Below are positions 53,737 to 61,691 of a stretch of DNA of 64,000 bases, piece by piece. Made by a program: the position numbers and the translations under genes. The first letter of the stretch is position 1. The number at the start of each line of letters is the position of its first letter. Source of the DNA: Paraburkholderia tropica (GTDB lineage: Bacteria; Pseudomonadota; Gammaproteobacteria; Burkholderiales; Burkholderiaceae); contig NZ_FNZM01000011.1 of assembly GCF_900109265.1 (NCBI RefSeq), positions 124,001 to 188,000 on the forward strand, in the 5' to 3' direction. Below the pieces are notes generated by a model. It was not told the DNA's origin, ran no database searches, and saw only the letters and a program-made list of their open reading frames with translations.

Positions 53737-56055
53737 ATGGACGATCTTTTTGCTGAAGTGAATGGCGCCGCGGAAGGCGGCGACTCGCTCACGCTCGGCC
53801 ACTACGCGGAGCGCGCGTATCTCGACTACGCCGTGAGCGTGGTGAAGGGCCGCGCGCTGCCCGACGTCTGCGACGGCCAGAAGCCGGTGCAGCGCCGCAT
53901 CCTGTTCGCGATGAACGAAATGGGTCTCGGCGATAACGCCAAGCCCGTGAAGTCGGCGCGCGTGGTCGGCGACGTGCTCGGCAAGTACCACCCGCACGGC
54001 GACCAGTCGGCGTACGACGCGCTCGTGCGTCTCGCCCAGGACTTCTCGATGCGCTATCCGCTCATCGACGGTCAGGGCAATTTCGGCTCGCGCGACGGCG
54101 ACGGCGCGGCGGCCATGCGTTACACCGAAGCGCGCCTCACGCCCATCGCGAAGCTGCTGCTCGACGAAATCGACATGGGCACCGTCGATTTCATGCCGAA
54201 CTACGACGGCTCGTTCCAGGAACCGAAGACGCTGCCCGCGCGTCTGCCGATGCTGCTGCTCAACGGCGCGTCGGGCATCGCGGTCGGTCTCGCCACGGAA
54301 ATCCCGTCGCACAACCTGCGCGAAGTCGCGGCGGCGGCCGTCGCCATGATCCGCAATCCGAAGCTCACGCACGCGGAGATCATGGAGAAGGTGCCGGGCC
54401 CCGACTTCCCGGGCGGCGGCCAGATCATTTCGAGCGAAGCGGAAATCGCGGCGGCCTACGAATCGGGCCGCGGCAGCCTGAAGGTGCGCGCGCGCTGGAA
54501 GATCGAAGACCTCGCGCGCGGCCAGTGGCAACTGGTCGTCACCGAACTGCCGCCGAATACGTCCGGCCAGAAGGTGCTCGAGGAAATCGAGGAGCTGACC
54601 AACCCGAAGCTCAAGCTCGGCAAGAAGACGCTCACGCCCGAGCAGTTGCAGAACAAGCAGACCATGCTCGGCCTGCTCGACGCCGTGCGCGACGAGTCGG
54701 GCAAGGACGCGCCCGTGCGTCTCGTGTTCGAGCCGAAGACCAGCAAGATCGATCAGGCCGAGTTCGTCAATTCGCTGCTCGCGAACACGAGTCTCGAATC
54801 GAACGCCTCGCTCAATCTGGTGATGATCGGCGCCGACGGACGTCCGCGTCAGAAGGGCATCAGCGAGATCATCGGCGAGTGGATCGGCTTCCGTTTCGCC
54901 ACGGTCACGCGCCGCACGCAGCATCGCCTGACCAAGGTCGACGACCGCATCCACATCCTCGAAGGGCGGATGATCGTCTTCCTCAACATCGACGAAGTCA
55001 TCCGCATCATCCGCGAGTCGGACGAGCCGAAGGCCGCGCTGATGAGCGCGTTCGGTCTGTCCGAGCGCCAGGCCGAGGACATTCTTGAAATCCGCCTGCG
55101 TCAGTTGGCGCGGCTCGAGAAGATCAAGATCGAGAAGGAACTCGCGGAACTGCGCGACGAGAAGGCCAAGCTCGAAGAACTGCTCGCGAACGAGTCGTCG
55201 ATGAAGCGGCTCATCGTGAAGGAAATCGAAGCCGACGCGAAGCAATACGGCGACGACCGCCGCACGCTGATCCAGCAGGAAAAGCGCGCGACCTTCGAAG
55301 CGCGTGTCGTCGACGAGCCGGTCACGGTCGTGGTGTCGCAGAAGGGCTGGGTGCGTGCGCTCAAGGGCCACGGCCTCGACAGCCAGAGCTTCACGTTCAA
55401 GGCCGGCGACGGCCTCTACGCGGCGTTCCAGTGCCGCACGCCCGACGTGCTGATCGCGTGGGGCAGCAAGGGTCGCGTCTATTCGGTGTCGGTCGCGCAA
55501 CTGCCGGGCGGCCGCGGTGACGGCGTGCCGGTCACGTCGCTGATCGAGCTGGAAGCGGGCACGCATCTGCTGCATTACTTCGCGGCGAGCGCCGACCAGC
55601 CGCTGCTGCTCGCGTCGAGCAACGGCTTCGGCTTCATCGCGAAGATCGGGGACATGGTCAGCCGCGTGAAGGCGGGCAAGGCCTTCATGACGATCGACGA
55701 AGGCTGCACGCCGCTCGCGCCGATGCCGATGCTGCCGGGCGCGATCCAGGTCGCGTGTCTGTCCTCGGGCGGACGCCTGCTGGTGTTCGGTCTCGACGAG
55801 ATGAAGACGCTGTCGGGCGGCGGCCGCGGCGTCACGCTGATGCAGCTCGACGACAAGGAAACGCTGACGCAGGCGCTGGCGATCTCGGCGGCGGGCGTGG
55901 TGCTCGTGGGCACGGGTCGCGCGCAGAAGCCGGGCGAGGACCTGATGGCGGGCGCGGTGCTTGCGCCGCAGATCGGCAAGCGTGCGCGCAAGGGCCGCGC
56001 GCCGGACTCGAAGCTCAAGGTCATCACGGGCATGCGTCCGGTGCTGCCGGGCTGA
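53737..56055 (+). CDS. parC: DNA topoisomerase IV subunit A
   Basis: 772-residue breakage-reunion subunit. Catalytic Tyr in AAMRYTEARLTPIA; quinolone-resistance region KYHPHGDQSAYDALVRLAQDF with the usual Ser and acidic residue (Asp) that bind quinolones, i.e. no known resistance change visible. Coiled-coil and C-terminal beta-propeller-type region (about 520-750) of ParC kind, fewer blades than GyrA. Operon with parE. Confidence 0.96.
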   Translation: MDDLFAEVNGAAEGGDSLTLGHYAERAYLDYAVSVVKGRALPDVCDGQKPVQRRILFAMNEMGLGDNAKPVKSARVVGDVLGKYHPHGDQSAYDALVRLAQDFSMRYPLIDGQGNFGSRDGDGAAAMRYTEARLTPIAKLLLDEIDMGTVDFMPNYDGSFQEPKTLPARLPMLLLNGASGIAVGLATEIPSHNLREVAAAAVAMIRNPKLTHAEIMEKVPGPDFPGGGQIISSEAEIAAAYESGRGSLKVRARWKIEDLARGQWQLVVTELPPNTSGQKVLEEIEELTNPKLKLGKKTLTPEQLQNKQTMLGLLDAVRDESGKDAPVRLVFEPKTSKIDQAEFVNSLLANTSLESNASLNLVMIGADGRPRQKGISEIIGEWIGFRFATVTRRTQHRLTKVDDRIHILEGRMIVFLNIDEVIRIIRESDEPKAALMSAFGLSERQAEDILEIRLRQLARLEKIKIEKELAELRDEKAKLEELLANESSMKRLIVKEIEADAKQYGDDRRTLIQQEKRATFEARVVDEPVTVVVSQKGWVRALKGHGLDSQSFTFKAGDGLYAAFQCRTPDVLIAWGSKGRVYSVSVAQLPGGRGDGVPVTSLIELEAGTHLLHYFAASADQPLLLASSNGFGFIAKIGDMVSRVKAGKAFMTIDEGCTPLAPMPMLPGAIQVACLSSGGRLLVFGLDEMKTLSGGGRGVTLMQLDDKETLTQALAISAAGVVLVGTGRAQKPGEDLMAGAVLAPQIGKRARKGRAPDSKLKVITGMRPVLPG

Positions 56056-56163
56056 TTGGATTCGCAGTCAGCGGCGCACATCCGGTACGAACGGTCGACG
56101 GGCATGGAATAATGCCGCGGCGGTTCGTACCGGAATCTTTTTCAAGCACGAGGAATTTCAAGC

Positions 56164-56622
56164 ATGGGTCACGCGATCGAAGTCGCGCTGTTTTTGCATC
56201 TCTTGAGCGTGGCCGTGTGGGTAGGCGGCATGGTGTTCGCGCACTTCTGTCTGCGCCCGGCGCTGGAAGATCTTTCGCCGCAGTTGCGCCTGCCGCTGAT
56301 CGAATCGGTGTTCAGCCGCTTCTTCAACTGGGTGGGCATCTCCATCATCGTGATCCTGCTGACGGGCGGCTTCCTGCTGATGCAATTCGGCGGCGGTCAC
56401 GCCACGTGGCAACTGCACGCGATGGCGGGTCTGGGCGTCATCATGATGCTGATTTTCGGTCACGTGCGCTTCGCGGTGTTTCCGCGCATCCGCCGCGCCG
56501 TGCAGGCGCAGAAGTGGCCCGACGGCGCGCGCGCCGTGGGTTCGATGCGCCGCCTCGTGTTCATCAATCTCGTGCTCGGCGTCGTGACGATCGGCGTGGC
56601 GGCGCTGGCGCGCGGGTTCTGA
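56164..56622 (+). CDS. CopD-family/DUF2269-like small membrane protein
   Basis: 152 residues with four membrane helices (about 5-25, 55-75, 82-102, 128-150). Starts HAIEVALFLHLLSVAVWVGGMVFAHF, the pattern of CopD-like proteins, and has conserved His in WQLHAMAGLG and FGHVRFAVFPR that could bind haem or copper. No copC or other copper gene is near. 108 bases downstream of parC, same direction. Confidence 0.8.
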   Translation: MGHAIEVALFLHLLSVAVWVGGMVFAHFCLRPALEDLSPQLRLPLIESVFSRFFNWVGISIIVILLTGGFLLMQFGGGHATWQLHAMAGLGVIMMLIFGHVRFAVFPRIRRAVQAQKWPDGARAVGSMRRLVFINLVLGVVTIGVAALARGF

Positions 56623-56688
56623 TTTTTTCGCTTTAGCGCGCCTTGTCGTCAATTCGCGGCGCGTCGTGAGTTGCCGCTTAAACGCGAC

Positions 56689-57639
56689 TCAAAGACGCTC
56701 CGCGAGTGCGTAACGCTGCATGCAGCGCTCCATCGCGCCGAAGAACGCTTCTTCGGCCGCATTCATCTTGCGGTCGCGATGCCACAGCAAGTGGATATCG
56801 ACGTCCGCAAGACCTTCCTCCGGCGGCAGTTGCCATAAGCGCTGCCGCGCCAGATCGTCCTTCACCGCGTGCTCGGGCAGGCAGCCGATGCCGTAGCCCG
56901 CGAAGATCAGCCGCCGCACTTCGTCCAGACTCGGCGACGACGCCACGATCCGCCCCGTAAAGCCGCGCTGATCGCGAAACACCGTGAGCGGCGAGAGGCT
57001 GTCGCCGATCTGGTCGCTCGTGAACGACACGAAATTCTCCGCGAGCAGATCCTCCATCGTCAGTTGCGAGAGGCCGAACAGCCGGTGATGGCGGCCGCAA
57101 AAGATCGCATAGCGCTGGCGCAGGAAGCAGCGCATCTCCAGTTTGTCGACGGGCGTGCGGCACAGGCTCAGGCCCGCAGTCGCGGTCTTCTGCAGCACCG
57201 ACGAAATGATGTCCGACGAGCGCATCACCTCGATCTGGAGATCGATACGCGGATACGCGACGTGGAATTCCGCGAGGAATTCGTCGTAGACGCGCGACTC
57301 GATGCGGCTCACCGTGAGCAGACGGATCGAGCCGGTGATGTCGGCGGTGCGCTCGTCGAGTTCGGTTTCGAGCCGCGAGATGTTGCCGTAGATGTCGCTC
57401 GCGATCCGATACACCTCTTCGCCCGCCTGAGTAGGCACGAACTGCGCGCCGCGCCGCTCGATGAGCTTGCGGCCGAGCGCGTCTTCGAGGCGCTTGAGCG
57501 CCTGGCTCACGGCGGGCTGCGTGACGTAGAGGCGCGCGGCGGCGCGACTCAGGCTGCGCTCCTGCATGATCGCGAGGTAGGTGCGCAGCAGATTCCAGTC
57601 GAGGCGGTCGTTCAGAAAACGGGTGGTGTCGGCGCGCAT
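56689..57639 (-). CDS. LysR-family transcriptional regulator
   Basis: 316 residues. N-terminal winged HTH (about 15-75): LLRTYLAIMQERSLSRAAARLYVTQPAVSQALKRLEDALGRKLIERRG. C-terminal effector domain (about 100-300) of the type-2 periplasmic fold. ATG at 57639 has GGAG upstream. Transcribed away from the carrier-hydrolase operon 238 bases to the right, the usual geometry for a LysR regulator of its neighbour. The effector is presumably the transported compound. Confidence 0.93.
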   Translation of the reverse strand: MRADTTRFLNDRLDWNLLRTYLAIMQERSLSRAAARLYVTQPAVSQALKRLEDALGRKLIERRGAQFVPTQAGEEVYRIASDIYGNISRLETELDERTADITGSIRLLTVSRIESRVYDEFLAEFHVAYPRIDLQIEVMRSSDIISSVLQKTATAGLSLCRTPVDKLEMRCFLRQRYAIFCGRHHRLFGLSQLTMEDLLAENFVSFTSDQIGDSLSPLTVFRDQRGFTGRIVASSPSLDEVRRLIFAGYGIGCLPEHAVKDDLARQRLWQLPPEEGLADVDIHLLWHRDRKMNAAEEAFFGAMERCMQRYALAERL

Positions 57640-57877
57640 GGGCGTCTCCGAAAGGCGGCGCGGCGGGGCATTCTGCCGTAGGTATAAGCCAGAATTATGC
57701 GCTGAATAATAACGCGAAATTTGACTAATGATTTGTGGCCAGCGATAAAGCTTGCGTGCGCGTTGCCTGCCGTCGGCTTCGATGCGACGCAGAACGCCGG
57801 ACAACGCCGGACAAAACATCACGCAACACCCGTGCAACACCCGCGCAAGACGATTCGCGCCCGAGGAGACTGACCAG

Positions 57878-59197
57878 ATGACCACCCCACAAACCCCCGC
57901 CCGGCAACCGGTGCGCGCCGCCGCCGCGGCGTTCATCGGCACCATGATCGAGTGGTACGACTTCTACATCTACGCCACGGCCGCCGCGCTCGTGTTCGGC
58001 GAACTGTATTTCCCGTCCGAAGACCGCTTCGTGAGCACGATGGCTTCGTTCGCCACCTTCGCCGTGGGCTTCTTCGCGCGTCCGCTCGGCGGCCTGATCT
58101 TCGGGCATCTCGGTGACCGCATCGGCCGCAAGAAAGCGCTCATGACCACGCTGATGATGATGGGCGTGGCGACCGTCTGCGTCGGCCTGCTGCCGTCGTA
58201 CGCGAAGGTCGGCGCGCTCGCGCCCGTGCTGCTCGTGCTGCTGCGCGTGGTGCAGGGCATCGCCGTGGGCGGCGAGTGGGGCGGCGCGGTGCTGATGGCG
58301 GGCGAACATGCGCCCGAAGGCCGTCGCACCTTCTTCGCCTCGTTTGCGCAGCTCGGCTCGCCGGCGGGTTTGATTCTGTCGCTGCTCGCGTTCCGCTCGG
58401 TCACGTCGCTCGACAAGGCCGATTTCCTCTCGTGGGGCTGGCGTCTGCCGTTCCTCGTCTCGGCCGTGCTGCTCGTGGTCGGCATTATGATCCGTCTGGG
58501 CGTGAACGAATCGCCGGAATTCGAGAAGCTCAAGGATCAGCGCCGCACCGTGAAGCTGCCGGTCGCGGAGGTGTTCAAGTCGGCGTGGGGCCTCGTGCTG
58601 CTGTGTATCGGCGCGAACACGATCGGCATCGCGGGCGTGTACTTCACGAACACTTTCATGATCGCGTACACGACGCAGTACGTCGGCATCACGCGTTCGC
58701 TGATTCTCGACTGCCTGTTTATCGTCGCGTTCATCCAGTTCCTTTCGCAGCCGCTCGCCGCGTGGCTCGCCGAACGCATGGGCGGCGCGCGCTTCCTCAA
58801 GTGCGCGGCACTCGCGGCGATGGTCTCGCCGTACCCGATGTTCATGCTCGTGCAAACGGGGCAGGTCGTGCCGATGGTGATCGGCATCGCCATCGCGGTG
58901 GTCTGCATGGCGAGCTTCTATTCGGTGATCGCGGGCTTCGTCTCGGGCGTGTTCCCGACGCGCGTGCGCTACTCGGCGATCTCGCTCTCGTACCAGGTGT
59001 GCGGCGCGATCGCGGGCGGTCTCACGCCGCTCGTCGGCACCTGGCTCGCGCATCGCTACACGGGCCAGTGGTGGCCGCTGGCGGTGTTCTACACCTGCCT
59101 CGCAGGCATCTCGTTGTTCTGCATCGTCGGGCTCGATGCGCGCCGCAGCCAGCACGCGCACGACGAGTCCGCCGCCAAGGCCGTGGGTTCGCATTGA
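57878..59197 (+). CDS. MFS transporter, metabolite:H+ symporter (MHS) family
   Basis: 439 residues, 12 helices. N-terminal FIGTMIEWYDFYIYATAAALVF and HLGDRIGRKKALMTTLMMMG are hallmarks of the MHS family (ProP, KgtP, ShiA, citrate carriers), which use protons to take up organic acids or betaines. GAGGAG eight bases before ATG 57878. First gene of an operon with an M20-family hydrolase and a histone-deacetylase-fold hydrolase; it should import their substrate. Confidence 0.93.
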   Translation: MTTPQTPARQPVRAAAAAFIGTMIEWYDFYIYATAAALVFGELYFPSEDRFVSTMASFATFAVGFFARPLGGLIFGHLGDRIGRKKALMTTLMMMGVATVCVGLLPSYAKVGALAPVLLVLLRVVQGIAVGGEWGGAVLMAGEHAPEGRRTFFASFAQLGSPAGLILSLLAFRSVTSLDKADFLSWGWRLPFLVSAVLLVVGIMIRLGVNESPEFEKLKDQRRTVKLPVAEVFKSAWGLVLLCIGANTIGIAGVYFTNTFMIAYTTQYVGITRSLILDCLFIVAFIQFLSQPLAAWLAERMGGARFLKCAALAAMVSPYPMFMLVQTGQVVPMVIGIAIAVVCMASFYSVIAGFVSGVFPTRVRYSAISLSYQVCGAIAGGLTPLVGTWLAHRYTGQWWPLAVFYTCLAGISLFCIVGLDARRSQHAHDESAAKAVGSH

Positions 59198-59268
59198 CGC
59201 GCCTGTAATTCGCCTTGTGAAGCAAAGAGTCACGCAAAGAATCAGGCAACAAACCAGGAATTGAATCG

Positions 59269-60540
59269 ATGAAAGCACTTCTGCATATCGACGGCCCGCG
59301 TCTGTGGGCGAGTCTCACGGAGATGGCAAAGATCGGTGCGACGGCGGGCGGCGGCGTGCGCCGTCTCGCGCTTACCGAAGAAGACCGCCGCGGCCGCGAG
59401 CTGTTCGCGACGTGGTGCCGCGAAGCCGGCATGAGCGTGTGGACCGACGAAGTCGGCAACCTGTTCGCGCGCCGCGCCGGCACCGACGCGAACGCCGCGC
59501 CCGTGATCATGGGCAGCCACCTCGACACGCAGCCCGAAGGCGGCCGCTTCGACGGCGTGTATGGCGTGCTGGCCGCGCTCGAAGTGGTGCGCGCGCTTAA
59601 CGACGCCGATGCCGTCACGGAGAAGCCCATCGAGATCTGCTCGTGGACCAACGAGGAAGGCGCGCGCTTCACGCCCGCGATGCTCGGTTCGGCGGTGTTC
59701 GCCGGCGCGATGACGCTCGACGACGCGCTCGCGCGCACCGACGCCGACGGCGTGACGCTCGGCGCGGCGCTCGACGCATGCGGCGCGCGCGGCATGCATC
59801 CCGTGCAGGGCGTGGCCGTCGACAGCTACTTCGAGGCGCACATCGAACAAGGCCCGATTCTCGAAGCGAACGGCACCACCATCGGCGTGGTGACGGGCGG
59901 CCAGGCGATTCGCTGGTTCGACGTGACGGTGACGGGCGTGGCCGCGCACGCGGGCACGACGCCGATGCGCTATCGCAAGGACGCCTTCTTCGGCGCGGCG
60001 CAGATGGCGCTGGAAATCGAGCGTGTGATGGCGCGCTACGCGCCGCTCGGTCTGGTGACGATCGGCCAGATCCAGGTCGCCAATTCGTCGCGCAATACGA
60101 TTGCCGCGAACCTCACGTTCACCGTCGATCTGCGTCATCCCGACGATGCGCAGATCGACGCGATGGAGCGCGATCTGCGCGCCGTCTGTGCGTCGGCGGC
60201 GGCGGGGCGCGGTCTCGGTGCGCAGATCCAGCATTGCTGGACCAGCCCGGCGACGCCGTTCGACGCCGCGTGCGTGGGTCTCGTCGCCGAGGCCGTCGAA
60301 GCGCTTGGCTATCCTAACGAACGCATCGTGAGCGGCGCGGGGCACGACGCTATCCACCTCGCGCGCTATTGCCCGACCGCGATGGTGTTCATCCCCTGCG
60401 TGGACGGCCTCTCGCACAACGAAGCCGAAGACGCGCTGCCCGAGGACGTGACCGCGGGCACCAACGTATTGCTCAACGCCGTGGCCGCGCGCGCCGGTGC
60501 GCGCGTATCGCAGGCGGTGAACGCAGAAGCCGACGCATGA
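59269..60540 (+). CDS. M20-family amidohydrolase (N-carbamoyl-L-amino-acid hydrolase type)
   Basis: 423 residues. Two-metal active site: GSHLDTQPEGGRFDGVYGV (His, Asp), TNEEGARFTPAMLGS (Glu) and GAGHDAI (His at the end), plus EAHIEQGPILE. This set belongs to the subgroup with beta-ureidopropionase, allantoate amidohydrolase, ureidoglycolate and carbamoyl amino-acid hydrolases, which cut C-N bonds of linear amides. The lid domain is about 205-315. Substrate uncertain; probably supplied by the MHS carrier 71 bases upstream. Confidence 0.92.
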   Translation: MKALLHIDGPRLWASLTEMAKIGATAGGGVRRLALTEEDRRGRELFATWCREAGMSVWTDEVGNLFARRAGTDANAAPVIMGSHLDTQPEGGRFDGVYGVLAALEVVRALNDADAVTEKPIEICSWTNEEGARFTPAMLGSAVFAGAMTLDDALARTDADGVTLGAALDACGARGMHPVQGVAVDSYFEAHIEQGPILEANGTTIGVVTGGQAIRWFDVTVTGVAAHAGTTPMRYRKDAFFGAAQMALEIERVMARYAPLGLVTIGQIQVANSSRNTIAANLTFTVDLRHPDDAQIDAMERDLRAVCASAAAGRGLGAQIQHCWTSPATPFDAACVGLVAEAVEALGYPNERIVSGAGHDAIHLARYCPTAMVFIPCVDGLSHNEAEDALPEDVTAGTNVLLNAVAARAGARVSQAVNAEADA

Positions 60541-60553
60541 CGGAGAACGAACG

Positions 60554-61582
60554 ATGAAGACCTGGTTTCACCCCGAACAGTTGCTGCACCATCCGCGTAC
60601 CTATCTGTCGCGCGGCCAGATGCGCGAGCCGCAGGAAGTGCCCGAGCGCGCCGCGCGTCTCGTGGCCGCCGCGCATTCGCTCGGCTTCAGCGTGAGCGAG
60701 CCCGACGATTTCGGCACCGCGCCGATCGCGGCCGTGCACGACATGAACTATCTGCGCTTCCTCGAAGAAGCGCACGCCGAATGGAAGCGCATGCCCGACG
60801 ATTGGGGCGACGAAGTGATGTCGAACATCTACGTGCGCGATCCGAATCCGCTGCGCGGCGTGCTCGCGCAGGCGGCGCGTTATCTGGCCGACGGCAGTTG
60901 CCCGGTCGGCGCGAACACGTGGCGCGCGGCGTACTGGTCGGCGCAGAGCGCGCTGGCCGCGGCGGCAACCGTCAACGAAGGCGCCGGCGCGTCGTACGCG
61001 CTGTGTCGTCCGCCCGGCCATCACGCGCGTGCGGACGCGGCGGGCGGCTTCTGCTACCTGAACAACGCGGCGATCGCGGCGCAGTCGCTCAAGAGCCGCT
61101 TCAAGCGCGTGGCGATTCTCGACACCGACATGCACCACGGCCAGGGCGTGCAGGAAATCTTCTATGGCCGCGACGACGTGCTCTACATCTCGATCCACGG
61201 CGATCCGACCAACTTCTATCCGGTGGTCGCGGGCTACGAAGACGAGCGCGGCGCGGGCGAGGGCGAGGGCTACAACGTCAATCTGCCGATGCCGCATGGC
61301 GCGAGCGAGGATGTGTTCTTCGAGCGCGTCGAGTCGGCGTTGCGCGTGCTGCGCCGGTTCCAGCCCGACGCGCTGGTGCTCGCGCTCGGCTTCGACATCT
61401 ACAAGGACGATCCGCAGTCGAAGGTGGCCGTGAGCACCGAGGGCTTCGGCAAGCTCGGCGAAGCGATCGGCGCGCTCGGTCTGCCTTCGGTGATCGTGCA
61501 GGAAGGCGGTTACCACCTCGAAAGTCTCGAAGACAATGCGCGGGCGTTCTTCGGTGGTTTTGGCGCGAAGCGTGCGCGCTGA
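60554..61582 (+). CDS. Histone-deacetylase-fold amidohydrolase (acetylpolyamine amidohydrolase-like)
   Basis: 342 residues. Zinc site and charge relay are complete: RPPGHHARADAAGGFCYLNNAA (the two His), LDTDMHHGQG (Asp-x-His), ALGFDIYKDD (Asp) and QEGGYHLE (Tyr). The bacterial family removes acetyl or other acyl groups from polyamines or small amines. Starts 13 bases after the M20 hydrolase, so co-translated with it. Possible order: import, deacylation, hydrolysis. Confidence 0.92.
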   Translation: MKTWFHPEQLLHHPRTYLSRGQMREPQEVPERAARLVAAAHSLGFSVSEPDDFGTAPIAAVHDMNYLRFLEEAHAEWKRMPDDWGDEVMSNIYVRDPNPLRGVLAQAARYLADGSCPVGANTWRAAYWSAQSALAAAATVNEGAGASYALCRPPGHHARADAAGGFCYLNNAAIAAQSLKSRFKRVAILDTDMHHGQGVQEIFYGRDDVLYISIHGDPTNFYPVVAGYEDERGAGEGEGYNVNLPMPHGASEDVFFERVESALRVLRRFQPDALVLALGFDIYKDDPQSKVAVSTEGFGKLGEAIGALGLPSVIVQEGGYHLESLEDNARAFFGGFGAKRAR

Positions 61583-61609
61583 CGCAGGCTGACGCCCGGG
61601 TCGAAAGAC

Positions 61610-61643
61610 AAAAGGCGCACCCATCGGGGAGCGCCTTTTTTGT
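61610..61643 (+). terminator. Intrinsic terminator of the MHS-hydrolase operon
   Basis: Stem AAAGGCGC (61611-61618) with GCGCCTTT (61631-61638) and inner CCC/GGG pairs, followed by TTTTGTTT. Confidence 0.85.
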
Positions 61644-61691
61644 TTGGGCGTCGAAGCGCTAACTCACGCTCGACGTCCGATCAACGCTTTA

